Of a stretch of 64,000 nt of DNA, positions 24,009-36,129 are shown piece by piece (position 1 is the first letter of the stretch; every line of letters begins with the position of its first letter). This DNA is from Dipteris shenzhenensis (lineage: Eukaryota; Polypodiophyta; Polypodiopsida; Gleicheniales). The notes under the pieces are model-generated. The model did no database searches. It was given only the letters and a program-made list of their open reading frames with translations, and had not been told where the DNA came from. The stretch lies in the NCBI GenBank assembly GCA_047967505.1, contig CM106540.1. One strand, written 5' to 3'. Both the position numbers and the translations under genes were made by a program.

Positions 24009-24396
24009 GGGTGCACTCTTGCTTTTGATGGACTAGTAAGCAGGCCAGACCATTGATAAATGTAATGTGCATTACTCCCAGGGGAACAATGTTCTTGGAG
24101 AGTATCAACACCTCTCTAAAAGAAAAAACTGCAACAAATATTTTTAAAATATATGAAAGAGCAATTTGCAGAATTGGTGGCAGTGAGAATGTTACTGCAT
24201 AGTAATACATAATGCATCAAACTATAAAAACCGTGGGTGAGATGATAATGGAAAAGTATCCCATGATTACATGGGTGCCTTGTTGTGCTCATACTCTAAA
24301 CTTATTGTTGAAAGATATTGGACAATTGCCATTTGTGCAACCAGTGCTACAATATGCCAATGCTATTGTTAGTTTTATAAAGAGCCATGAATTCTC
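24009..24396 (+). pseudogene. hAT (DUF659) transposase fragment, family 2
   Basis: Reads CTLAFDG then, after a 4-bp deletion that removes a Trp codon, ARPLINVMCITPRGTMFL, KTATNIFKIYERAI and IGGSENV. Tandem TAG TAA codons follow, then MIMEKYPMITWVPCCAHTLN and LLLKDIG. This is the standard core order of DUF659/hAT transposases, including the C-A-H-x-x-N/D-L block. The first 90 bp are close in nucleotide sequence to the minus-strand fragment at 59.70-59.80 kb, so both derive from one family. The 3' end stops abruptly at about 24,396 where a different sequence begins. Confidence 0.7.
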
Positions 24397-24461
24397 CTCC
24401 CCACTCTCACAAGTCCCACACACACACACACTCTTAGAGATTCTCAACGCAGAACTGAACA

Positions 24462-24660
24462 ATGGCTTTTGACCCCATCTCTCTGCTCAACTCACAAATC
24501 CTGGAACAGCTTGAAGGACCAAACTATGCGCTTTAGGTTGGGTTTTTCATGTCGACCTCTGTGATCACTTGTGCAACTCAACTCATCACAGTGCAAGACC
24601 TTTTGAAGTAGTTGCCCTTCACTCTAAAATCTGGCTCTCGACTTTTGGTTGTGGGATCAC
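24462..24660 (+). pseudogene. Short decayed ORF of unknown origin
   Basis: ATG at 24,462 lies in a good plant start context (AACAATGGC) and opens a protein-like frame (MAFDPISLLNSQILEQLEG). The frame is broken by TAG at two places where Gln or Trp would fit. It begins immediately after the hAT fragment and a (CA)n block. It might be a captured first exon or a gag start. I do not recognise it. Confidence 0.2.
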
Positions 24661-26060
24661 TAAGGAATACATCTAGAGACGTTTTTGCTGGAAATAACTC
24701 AAATTTGGGCCATCAAATATGTTGCCTTTTTTATTGTTCCCATGATCATTGTTTGAATCCTTAATTTGACGAATTTTGCAACATATGCAATTTCTAAATG
24801 CATCAATGGTCATGTGGAAGTTTAGTATGTAAGACATACATACTAACGGATCTTGTTGTTAGGAATTTAGAGGCAAAAGTTATATCTATGTGAATGTCAC
24901 ATGATGGGTTGGCTTCATGTTTTAGGTATTTGTTAAAATTAAATCTTGAACAATGTCAATATTCAAGAGACATGAAAGAGGAATAGTTTGTGAGAGTAAA
25001 AACAACTATTGAATGTAATATTCTTTAGCACAAAAGCAAGCTTTAATTGGAAATCAATGAATATTACAATCTTTTATTTGAAGATAAAAATTTAGAAACA
25101 CAAGCACCAAACACTTTATTGCTTCAAACATGCAATACAACATAGCATGAAGACATTGGTCTTCTGTTACATGTCTTGCTCTAGGTGCAATATATGCAAT
25201 GACCTTTCCAAACATGTTGATCAAGAGCCGACCATCCATGCTCTTGTTAAATAATTAGGATTTTAGCAAGTGTGTCGAAATAACTTTAATACTTTGTCAA
25301 CTATTGTCTTTGAAGATCGCCTCCATAGAAGCACCTTTAGGAGTGCATATGAGAGCTTTAACCTTGGGAATTTTGATCAACGTGGTTATCTTGTTGCAAA
25401 CCAAGAAGTGGACCTTCCTAGAGTCTCTTCAACTCTTGTTTCTTTGCAAGTCAAGCAAGGTGGCTCATATAATGATGAGCTTACCCCAATTATGTATAGT
25501 GTGCCCACAAGTTGCAAAAGGAAATTCAAAGTCAAAAAATGAGGCACAATTTGCATTAATAAATTAAAGAACTTCAACAAACATATTAATGAAGTGTTGC
25601 CCGAAAACTTAACCTGGTTGCTGTAATCGATTTGTTGAGTGTGAGTGCTGAAAATTCGCGCAAGTTGTGAGATTGGGGTCTTTTATTGGAGCTATGATGG
25701 TGATGTTCAGCATGCTTAGCACTATGAGTTGCGTGTACCTCCTCTTACAACTCAAATTGTGCTTCACCAAAAGTCTTAAATCTCTCCACCACTTTCAAGT
25801 AATTGGAGTGGCAATTGCTCCAAAAGGTTAACTGCCCATCAATTTGCATTATGCACTTACTATATAGGAAGATGCTCACTATTAAAGATCTTCTGGAAGC
25901 TCCCTATCCCCAACAATTATCTCATCGCGTTGTTTATAGGATGTGCCTAGCTTGATGATTGTTATAGCCAATGTCGCTAGGGGCAATTGATTGCTCTCCC
26001 CTTTGTCAATTAAATTGTTACACTTCTACTTGAATTGTGAGATGCTGCCTTTTGGATATA
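24660..26060. other. No recognisable gene
   Basis: Two overlapping + frames at 25,270-25,567 are open for about 90 codons but show no known motif. The minus strand between 25,700 and 25,900 has protein-like snippets that might continue the relic at 26.1-26.7 kb. Confidence 0.35.
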
Positions 26061-26700
26061 TTTCAAAGACAACACTAAAGGCTAGAATTCTCTAAATTCG
26101 AGTGGATGCGTCAAAGGCTATGCTACAATCGGTAGTCCCCCCATCACTCCTTGGATTCTTGGCACATACAGAAAAGTTGATCATTCGGATACAATCACCC
26201 ACGTTGAGCACCCCAAGAAAGTCGCTGTAATACAATTCATCAATGTGCAATATGATGCACCCAATCCCTACCCTATCAGCAAGGTCTACTTTCAAGCACT
26301 ATAGTAACTAACATTGGAAAGCATGTATGTGCCATATTTATTCAACACTTTGCCATCCAAAAAATAGAAAGATCAATTTTGGAGACCTTCAAAGCCTTCA
26401 CTACAGGATCGGGGATGTCATCTGCTATCCAATTAGCTGCTTTGTGTAAAGCAGGAAGAGAAGGCAACGTTTCAAAAGATGGATTGACCTCTGAATTTTC
26501 TTCCTTGACATTCAGTAACCTAGGCTTTTTTCTCATCTGATACAGGAGACTCAAACAATGTTCTCTTGGTAGTAGACCTAGTGGGAGAAGCCCTTAGATT
26601 AGGAGGTGGGGAAGTTGTGAGAAGTGAAGCAACTCTATTTATAAGTGAAGAACTAGCGACGTGGACGGTTATGAGTGAGCTTTCAAAGGGGAGAGTATGT
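26060..26700 (-). pseudogene. Unrecognised coding relic with homopolymer frameshifts
   Basis: Three minus-strand frames join into one plausible protein if one base is adjusted in each of two six-base homopolymers: AAAAAA near 26,533 and TTTTTT near 26,357 (both given on the strand of the gene). The N-terminal part is Ser/Thr/Pro-rich and looks disordered. It is followed by WIADDIPDPVVKALKVSKID, then a beta-rich segment including GIGCIILHIDELYYSDFLGV and NVGDCIRMINFSVCAKNP. A TAG interrupts it near 26,092. The alternating hydrophobic pattern would fit a small beta-barrel such as an OB fold, but that is speculation. Whether the shifts are real or assembly errors cannot be told from here. Confidence 0.35.
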
Positions 26701-28900
26701 TTGTTCTTCCATCAGAAGCTCTAATTTTTGTTCACATAGAAAGAATTATTATCAATTTCGAGTTCACTTGCAATTTCAGATTTTTGCACTAAAAATTCTG
26801 CAATCATTAATACAAACCAGTTACAAGCCCAGCAGCATAACTTTTATACTTTTCATAGAGCAAGAACCAAACTGTTTAGTGTTTTCATCTATGTTTACTA
26901 AGTTAATCATAGCACAAGTTTCTTTCGAAATCACACACCAAACATATGACCACACAATCTAACCAAACAAACATTCACATCACCATGACTGCCCAAAAAA
27001 TGTCTCTCATAGAAAACACAAAAAGCAATAGAATTTTCTATATTGCATGCAGCAAGAAATGGTTGGACCTCAAATATCTCTCATAAAGCAACAATTGTCT
27101 GTGTTTCATGTAGCAAGAAACGATCGGAACTCTCTGTACTGAAACAACAAACCTGCGAATGAGAGGCTAAGTCTCTAATTCAACTAACCATCCAAAGTTC
27201 AAACATATACCAAAACATAAAACAAAGTTACAGTTGTCAGAATCTCCAAATCGTTCAACCTCCCAATTAATATTTTGACTAATACATAACATAAACTGCA
27301 TGGCTGCAAGCCACATAGCCCTTCAACCTCGCACAGCTAATAAACAACAAAACGCACACAAAGCGGACCTATTCTTTTAACCGCATACAAAGCAGACCTA
27401 TTCGTTTATAGCTTCAATACAAATTACCAGTACACGCCACACCGATCATAGAGCAACAAAGTCAAAATGCAACAAAGTCACTAAGAAGCGATGTCCCAAG
27501 TAGCAGGACTTCACATGCCTTGTGAACCTACGAAATCGAAACGCATACAACAATATAGATACACATGCGACGAGAAAGCAACCCGAATGCAGCGTATGGA
27601 GCTCAGATAGTGTGTGGACCATCACAGTCTGCCATCTCTATATCCGAATCCTAGAAATAACCTTCCCCACAAAACATAAGTGTACAGCGACGCATAACAA
27701 TGCTCATGCACAAATATATAGACTAACCTGAACAAATAAAACAAGATCGCCACACACTATCTAGATGGAATCGATTCAGCTATGAGCTAGCTGACACCCT
27801 CGGCCCCATCTTTAGTTATATTGACCCTATCCTTGCCTAATGCAGCACAAAAAAGGTTGTAGACGGAAGGGGTGTTGAAACACAAGATTGTCTGACAAAG
27901 CATAGAAGTGTTTGCAGATGAGCGGAGTTATGCACATCTTCGATGCTCAGAGCTCCCGAAGTGTTGCATCACTCTAATTAGCATCGCTCTCATTAACCGC
28001 CGCAAACACCCCTCCAAAACAATCGCACCTGCAAACATGCAACATGACAACCTTTACTCACAAACATCCACAAACTACACCATTAAAAAAAAGATGAGCA
28101 CATGTTTGCAATAAATGAATGAAATATTCCCCATCCCTCAAGAGAATCGTGCATAACTCATCCCTTCTTGAAAGCCCTCTTCGCATGCCACAATTGGAGA
28201 TGGAAAGTCACAAAATATTCCCCATAGATAATCTTGCAGAACACATCCCTTGCAGAAAGCCTTCTTCGCATGCCACAGTGGCAGATGGAAACCCATTCGA
28301 TCGTCACAATACATAGCCTCAATTCATAAGAGCGTTTCCGTCTACCATGCAACAACGTTTTTCGTTCGCCATGCATTAGCTCGTTGCTGCTCAAGCAACC
28401 CGTTTATGGAGCACCATGAAGTAGAGGGGGGTGCAAATCACGTGGAGAGGCAAACAGCAAGCAAAAGGTAGAGCATGCGTCGTTATTGATGAGAAGAAGC
28501 CGGAGAGCAAAAAGACAACAAAAACCATAAACCCTAATTAACCTTTAATACACCCTAACCCTCCATAAATCACACACTAACCACAATTAAACATGGTCAA
28601 CTTGACCACTTCAACGAGAGTGAACTTCATTACCAAACGCTAGTCCCTTGAAGGGGGAAGAAAAAACTCTTACGCTTCAGCGCTACGGAACGGCTGAACT
28701 CCTGAAGGCCGTAGGATCGTATACTACGTGTGCATGGAGGAATGGACGGCCAAGATTACGGTCGAGGATAAATGAGAGAGAGAAAAAATAGGAGGGGGAA
28801 GAAGAAGATCGTCTCTCACCGGTGCTCTAGAGCGCCTTTAAGAGCCTCTATCATCCCCGTGACCGCCATTACTCCACTGCATCACCTTGCTTCACTCCTC
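26700..28900. other. Region upstream of the HD-Zip IV gene
   Basis: No transposon motif was recognised. Small direct repeats occur. An approximately 90-bp pair at 28,126-28,300 shares TATTCCCCAT, AAAGCC.TCTTCGCATGCCAC and GATGGAAA. An approximately 30-bp pair lies near 27,355-27,415, and another pair near 27,010-27,130. The stretch may include distal promoter sequence. I did not find an L1 box (TAAATGYA) here. Confidence 0.4.
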
Positions 28901-28904
28901 GCCC

Positions 28905-29541
28905 CCTCGCTGCCTCCCTCCCTCCCTCCCTCCCAGACCTACTCTCCAGCGAGAGAGAGAGACAGAGAGACAGACTGAGAATGAAGCGCTAGGCATTTTG
29001 CCCCCACTGGCTTGCCTTCTTTCTCTTTCTTTCTCTCTGGACTCGCTGAGAGAGCTTTTGTAGAGGCTGTTGTTGAATCTTCTTCTCTACAGCAGCCTCT
29101 CTATCGCTCTCTCTGGGCCCTTTGCTCTCTCTCGCTTGCCCTGCTCGGCATAGAACCCTCACCTTCCATTCTGCGAGCTTGCTACACACGTCCAAACTTT
29201 CTCGAACTAGCATATTACCCTTCGCAGCTTTAGGAGCTTCGTTTCGAGGTCAGGCTTTTGGTTAGGCTTTACAAGAATTGTACTGGTGCTACTTTCCTCT
29301 CCGTGCTGCTAGTGAGACTACTCTTCTCTGCACCTTTGACACTCTTCTAGATACTAGAGAACCCTCGGCAGCTTTAGGGCCTTCGTTTCCAATTCAGGCT
29401 TCAGTTGCGGCTGTAGAAGAACCCTACTTTCTGGCTCGTTTGTTGCATGTGAGGCCACTCGTTAATAGTGCTCTGTTGATTCGAGCACATGATTTCTTAA
29501 GCTCTGCGTCGCGTTAAGGTCTTTTGAGCAGGGGAGGAGGT
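28905..29541 (+). promoter_or_regulatory. Probable core promoter/5' leader of the HD-Zip IV gene (CT/GA-rich)
   Basis: Directly upstream of the start codon the sequence becomes pyrimidine-rich and GC-richer than the surrounding DNA. It contains four CCCT units at 28,911-28,934, GAGAGAGAGACAGAGAGACAG at about 28,951-28,973 and many CTCTCT blocks to 29,140. CT/GA-rich leaders are common around plant transcription starts. I cannot place the start site or any 5' UTR intron. Short upstream frames exist but none is convincing. Confidence 0.45.
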
Positions 29542-32500
29542 ATGAAGCTGGGCGGAGAGACTGCCACGCTGACGAATAACAATTTTGGACTCCCGGGTCT
29601 GGGTGATTTTGCGAACATGCTAGCAGGGGTTATGATGCCACCGAGGCTCATGCCCCCTGCGCCGTCACCGATTCAAACAAAGAACGTGTTCACGACGTCG
29701 GGCCTCAGCCTTGCAACGGTGAGCTTGTGCCTTGAGTTGCTTAATGCTGAAACCATAGTTCCCCACTGTCGTCCTCACGGCAAAACTGTAGGAGCATACA
29801 AACAGTCAGCACTCTACAACTTCAAATTTCCTCGGAGAAGTGGTATCTGTGTGCGCTGATTCATTTTCTCCCTTGCTGCCTGGTTCTAGAGGTGAACTGA
29901 CAGTTGCTGTTTCCCCTCCCGTGGTTGTGTATTTTTGGGTTGTGCTGGGAATTATGCAGCAGCAAGAGGGTCATCGTGACGGTACACAGACCGCTGATAG
30001 CGAGCTAGCGAAGCCCAAGGACGATGAATCCGAAAGCAAATCCAGCAGCGACAACCTGGAGGGAGGGTCTGGAGAGGATCAAGATGGAGACCTCAGGCCC
30101 AACAAGAAACGCTATCATCGCCACACAGTTCGTCAAATTCAAGAGATGGAAAGGTGATACCCTGAGCTACGACCCAGCATATGGGGTTTGGGCGAAGCAG
30201 ATGTTATCTGACCGAGTTGTTGCTGCTGGAAACGCAGGCTGTTCAAGGAGTGTCCGCACCCGGATGAGAAGCAAAGGCAGGATCTGAGCAGGGAGCTAAA
30301 GCTTTCTCCTCGCCAGATCAAGTTTTGGTTTCAGAACAAGCGGACTCAAATGAAGGTTTGTGGAGTAGGCCTGTCGAAAAATTGGCGAGATGCTATACTT
30401 TGCTGTCCATCGGAAGGCAATTACACTGGCGGGTTTCTGATGACTACCTACCTTGCTGAATTCCAGGCGCAGCATGAGCGTGCCGACAACTCTGTGCTAC
30501 GGGCAGAAAACGAGAAGCTGAAAGCTGAGAATTTTGCTCTGAGAGACGCTGTGAGGACTGTGGCGTGCCCAAACTGCGGCGGACCTGCAAACCTGGCCGA
30601 GATGTCGTTTGATGAGCAGCAGCTACGACTAGAGAACGCCAGACTTCGAGAGGAGGTCGGTAGGATCATTAGCGTGGATGGGGCTTTTGGCTGGAGCTTT
30701 GTCACCCACAGCTGTCTCCCTCCCCTGCTAGCTGACCTTGCACAGCTTCCGCCGACAAGTTTGCCATTGCTTTTCTCGCACCTGCTGCTGACATTCCCGC
30801 CATAGTTGCTTGACCTTCACTGTGGCTGTTCTTTCAGTGTTCACTGTTGCATACGCTTTCGTTTATGCCTGTTCATTGACATTTGCTGTGGCCTACGCTT
30901 GCATTTCTTCCCCGCAGATCGATCGAATCACAGCCATGGCTGCCAAGTACATCGGCCGGCAAGCGGCAGCGTCGGCTACGCTCACACCTCCTGCTCCAGC
31001 AACAGGCCTCGATGGCTTCCCCCTGCCGCTGCCTGGCCTGGGGAATGAACTCCCACCCGGGCCTTCTGTTGCTGACATCGCTTCGAGGCCATTTGGGTTG
31101 ACGGAGGCCGAGAAGCCCCTGGTGGTGGAGCTGGCCGTTGCTTCTATTGAAGAGCTGCTGCAGGTAGCCCAGGTAGGGGAGCCCCTGTGGGTTTCTGATC
31201 CCAACACCGGCACTGAAGTCATCGATCACGAAGCATATGTGCAGAGGTTTCCAAGGGGGATAGGGCCGACGCCGTTCGGATTGAAGTCCGAGACTACGAG
31301 GCACACGGGATTGGTGATCATGAACTCCACGTCTCTAGTGGAAACTCTGATGGACGTGGTACTTCTCTCTCGCATTCTTTTCTTGCCATCGAGAGTTTCC
31401 GTTGCTTGTCCTCGCTATCGGGATTTCCGTTTCGGATTTAAGCTGCTCTGAGCTATGCGTGACGATGCAGAATCGCTGGGGCGAAATGTTTCCGTCCATA
31501 ATCTCCAGGGTGCAGACTGTCGTAGTTCTTTCCACGGGTATAGCGGGAAACTACGACGGAGCTATTCAGCTGGTGAGCCTGCAGCTCTGTTCTACGTTGC
31601 GTGCTGCTGAGAGTGTGAGGCATGTGACTCCTTAGTTCAAGTGATGAGCTGAGGGGCGTTCTTGCAGATGTATGCCGAGTATCAGGTGCCCTCTCCTCTC
31701 GTTCCCACCCGCGAGAACTATTTTCTGCGTTACTCCAAGCGCGTCGACCATCTCTGGGTTGTCGTCGACGTCTCAGTCGACAGCCTGCGCGGTAACCCGC
31801 CTCCTGCTCTACTTCGTTGCCGAAGACGCCCCTCGGGTTGTGTCATCGAGGAAATGCCCAGTGGTTACTCCAAGGTTATCGTCCCTTTTCTATGATTTAA
31901 TGCAGAGCACGCGCCCGCTTTGACCACTTGATATTGAGTCAACATTCTGTCCCGCAGGTGACCTGGGTAGAGCACGTCGAAGCCGATAGCAGAGGTGTAC
32001 ACAGTCTCTACCAGCAGTTTGTGAACTCTGGATTGGCCTTTGGAGCTCTACGTTGGGTATGCACCCTGCAGCGACAGTGCGAGCGGATTGCCAGTCTTCT
32101 GGCCAACAATATTCCTCCTAGGAGTTTGAGTGGTGAGCAGCTAAACGCAACCACTCGCCTTAGACGAACTGAGCTTCAGCTGCAGACTCTCGGCTAAACT
32201 TCTGTCCACGATTGCGTGTGCAGTGTTTCCTACTCCTGAAGGTCGGCGAAGTATGTTGAAGCTAGCTGAGAGGATGACCAACAATTTCTGTGGTGGTGTA
32301 AGTGCGTCCACTGCGCACACCTGGGTGACTCTCGCTGGAAGCGGGGCAGATGACATTCGTGTGGTTGTTCGTAAGAGCGTCGATGATCCAGGAAGGCCTC
32401 CTGGCATCGTTCTCAGTGCTGCAACATCCCTTTGGCTGCCTGTTTCTCCAGCTAGGGTTTTCCAGTTCCTAAGAGATGAACGATTCAGGACAGAGGTGAG

Positions 32501-33282
32501 TTGCTTATAGTCTCGAGACTCGCAGCCTCTCAGTTGGCATATATGCTAATATGCAGAGCTGTATTCAGAAGCCCCACTCAAATCTGTTGAAGATTAACGG
32601 TCTTCTTACACTGACACTGAATCGTAACGGCCTTTACCCCTCTGTTCCCTTGTTTCGTTATGTCTTAACAGTGGGATATTCTCTCCAATACGGGTGTTGT
32701 TGAAGAGCTGGAACATGTAGCGAAAGGGCAGGATCCTGGCAACAGTGTATGCCTCCTCCGAGTCAATGTAAGTCGTTTATCTTTTTCTCGCAGCGATTCC
32801 TGAATTGTATTTTACTTGTCACGTATTGAGCTCGGAGCCATGGCTAATGCTCTCAGATTTGCAATTCATCCTGAGAATTCTGCTTTGCTACGTTGATGCA
32901 GCCCATAAATGCCAATCAAAGTAACATGCTCATCCTGCAAGAATGCTGCACCGACGAATCTTGCTCTCTCGTCGTCTACGCTCCCGTCGATATATCGGCC
33001 ATGACCGCCGTAATGAAGGGAGGTGACCCTGATTGTGTAGCTCTCCTCCCTTCAGGATTCGCAATACTTCCTGACGGGCCTCAACAACGCTCCACAGGTG
33101 GTATGCCAATTGTTGCTAAAGCAGGACCTTCGGGAGGTTCCCTGTTGACAGTGGCATTCCAGATTCTTGTGGACCATGTGCCCACTGCTAGGCTCTCTCT
33201 CGGTTCTGTTGCTACAGTGAACAAGCTCATTTCTAACACGGTGGTCCGCATCAAGGGTGCCCTCTCCTGCGAAAGCGCATAA
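29542..33282 (+). CDS. HD-Zip class IV transcription factor, 11 coding exons
   Basis: Nuclear homeodomain-leucine zipper factor with a START domain; in other plants this class controls epidermal (L1) identity. Coding exons: 29542-29718, 29960-30153, 30238-30355, 30467-30655, 30918-31358, 31471-31572, 31668-31874, 31958-32132, 32224-32495, 32672-32767, 32902-33282; all introns GT-AG, 83-262 bp, giving about 783 residues, usual for the class. Homeodomain about 107-165 (KKRYHRHT to [10 protein letters not shown]), split by introns 2 and 3. Zipper-loop-zipper about 164-245 with CPNCGG in the loop and MSFDE after it. START about 290-535 (VIMNS, AEMF-like [32 protein letters not shown]). The HD-SAD C-terminal part ([25 protein letters not shown]) runs to the TAA. 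Start chosen at the ATG giving MKLGG; no longer in-frame ATG is seen. No stop or shift, so likely functional. Closest to the PDF2/ANL2/GL2 group. Confidence 0.93.
29957..29962 (+). promoter_or_regulatory. NAGNAG tandem splice acceptor at exon 2 of HD-Zip IV
   Basis: Exon 2 begins at ...GCAG|CAG|CAAGAG. Both AG sites keep the frame and differ by one Gln codon, so two protein forms differing by one residue are possible. Confidence 0.5.
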
Positions 33283-35638
33283 TGCGGCTGATCTTTTAAG
33301 AGCTTTTTGGCAAATCGTTTGAGCTGGTGCAATTTTGATATCATCTGTAGCAGCTCTTTCTTATTTCTGCCAGTGTTGATATCATAAGGGCGGATATATA
33401 TCTGGTTCGTTAGAAACTTTTCCAAGGGATGGTACATTTGAGGGGCAATCAACACCCAACAAGCTCACATTGAGGATGGTGTTGATTTCGCCCTCAGCTG
33501 ACACTGGTCGTCTGGGATACTGTGGATGGCCTGGTTGAAGGCTAGGAGCCAGCTGAACCGTTAGGTAGAAGCCTTTCTTAAGTTACACTGTGAACCACAC
33601 AGATTCCAATGGGAAAGACAAGGAAACAGTCAAGAACGCACCACAGCCCCCCTTGCTAAGTGGTAGAGGTCATTCAGAGCGATGCCCTTATAAAATGAAA
33701 ACCTGCCCCTGCAGAAATATTTCAAGGAACATCTCGGTCGTTGTACTCTTGCGTCACCCGTGCAAGGGAAGTGGTTCGGGCATTGACTTTATTCCGTCTC
33801 TAATCCCTCGCTGCCCGTCCTAATACCTCTCTACGCTCTATCTAAGACTGTACTTCTGTTATGAATAAGGACTTAAGTTTGTAGCAAGTTATTTGACACG
33901 TTTGGATGACCTCAACCTTTCAAGAGTGATTGCTTATCAGCTCTCAATCCTTCTATACCATGTTTTTCCAGCGGTACAATATGATCTTAGCAAAAGTATG
34001 TCAATGGTTCTACGTTAGAAAACCGTGGGAGAAGTTTTAGCTTTCTAAGTTAGAAATGTATTTTTGCCTCTTTGTAGGAAACGATACATAAGTGTAAAGG
34101 GCCATTTAGTTTTTTGGTTTTAAATAAGAGTGAGAGTGAGTGAGAGAGAGCGATTTTCCAAATTTTTGGAAGATCTTGTTTCTTGACTTGCTTGTTTATT
34201 TTTGCTTAGTCATGCTTCCTTTCAAACTCTTATAATTGCATGCACAACCTCAATCAAAAAATACTACCAAGATTTGAAAATATAGGTTATAACAACTTCA
34301 AATATCCAAAATTTACTGAAATCCCCAGAGTTTCGTATGCATTGTGCTTATGGGAACAAAGAAGCCATGTTCGCAAACATCTCTGGGCATTTAAGATCAA
34401 AGGAGTCTTCTTTTAAATCTTGAGGAGGATAAGTACGTAGAATAAACAAATCCCAAGCGTATGTATGCCATTCCTCGGCTTCATGAAGTTGGGAAAGTCC
34501 CTAGTCCATCCAAAACCAGCTACGTACATAGTCACAAGGTTGATGCTCATTCCTTCTAAAGAACTTGGGCAAAATGGATCTACGTAAGAAGTGTCCATGC
34601 GTGCGACCTATGTATCATAGCTGGAATCTCATTTTCAAATGGTTAGCGTAAACCATTCGTGCGATGCTGATATGTCAGGACGGCATCCAAAATGCCTGCT
34701 AATGTACATCAAGCTTGTAACGTAGAATGACAAATTCTAGCATTTGAATGCTGAACTGAATACTACGTGAAAATTTGGAAGCAATCACTCGTAAAATTTG
34801 GCAGAACTTTAATAAACTTCAGTAGAAATACACTTTTCGACAACTAGCACGAGCAAGACTAAAAATTTTCAAAGCTACCTTTCCTATGCTGTCTTCAAGG
34901 TCTTTATAGTTAGTTGTATCATGTTTATCTTTCAATTGTATGGTATTTTCCCTATGCCAAAAATTTTCAAGGTAGATTTGAGTATGGTTAATGTTATCAA
35001 ACTAGTGTTAATCATGCTTTTAGAGGAACCAAGCCTTGAATTACTGTTTGTCACAATCTAATGCCATTGCCAAATGCGTTGCCGTCGTTATGTCAAGATG
35101 TTAGTTGGAATTGCTAGGAAGCCAAACATTAATTTTAGTCCTTCTTGGCAACCTCTAGCTACAATAGTGTAACCACTAGGTATGATTTGTTTTCCTGAAG
35201 CTAAAATTTTCAATATAGATTTGAGCATGAATAATGTTACCAAACTAGTGTTAATCTTACGTTCCAATTTGATTTTCCTTTATCAGAGGAATGTATCCTT
35301 AAATCATAGTTTGTCACTTGAACATCCCCATGGGGAATCTAATGCATGCATTTGTAAGGTAGACAAATGCCCTTGCCAAATGTGCCATCATCACAATGTC
35401 AAAATGAATATAATGTAGAAAATGCTAGGCAACTATGTAGGAAGGTTGCTATGAGATAGGAAGGAGCTCCTTTTCCACCAAATGTTATGTTAGTAAGCTT
35501 TAAATAGTCAAATTCATTTGCATGAAAGTCAACATTATGAACAATATTCCATTTCCATTGATACTCATTATGCACACGGGGTAAATCATCACATGTAAAT
35601 ATAGCACTAGGGTTCAATAGAAGGAGTTTTAAAAAACA

Positions 35639-35640
<2 letters not shown>
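33283..35640 (+). other. 3' flank of HD-Zip IV; then a diverged direct repeat
   Basis: The first 500 bp after the stop remain GC-richer and probably contain the 3' UTR. No AATAAA was convincing; AATAAG occurs near 33,865. At 34,960-35,110 and 35,200-35,440 there are two diverged direct copies sharing AATTTTCAA..TAGATTTGAG, AATGTTA.CAAACTAGTGTTAATC and GTTTGTCAC. No gene was seen. Confidence 0.45.

Positions 35641-35709
<69 letters not shown>
35641..35709. repeat. (CT)n microsatellite
   Basis: About 34 perfect CT units, followed by a TCGTCGTCATCGTC stretch. The Glu/Arg-rich minus-strand frame over it is only its translation. Confidence 0.95.
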
Positions 35710-35712
<3 letters not shown>

Positions 35713-36129
35713 GTCATCGTCTCTCCCTCGTAGCTCCCTCTCAACCGCCTCTCCCTTATAGCAATCTCTCTCAACTTGAGTCGCCTCTCTCTTTTCTCTT
35801 AGTTCGTCTCTCCTAGCTCTAGTTGCCTCTCCCAACCCATCGCTCCAAACAGTCTATCTCCCCCAAGTCACTTCGCTTCGTTGCCAAAGGTTCGTCACCA
35901 CAAAGTCTCCTCCAAAGTCCAAAGTTCATAGTTGCCATTTCGAGTTGAGCTTCAGTTCAATCAACGTAGCTCAGTTTAGCTCGGTTCAATTTGGTTTAGT
36001 CAGTTTAGTTAGTTCAGTTTGACTAGCAATTCCACACTCCAGTTCATAGACTCCAGGTTGGGTTGAACCCCTGGCCCAACCTTGGGGGTTAGCTTGAGTA
36101 GGGGGGTACACACACAAGTGTAGGTCACC

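Noticed and set aside
28126-28330. Repeated blocks of about 90 bp considered as a CRISPR-like array
   Set aside because: Only two diverged units in a plant nuclear context.
30873-31304. 143-codon minus-strand frame opposite HD-Zip IV exon 5
   Set aside because: Antisense shadow of a GC-rich coding exon.
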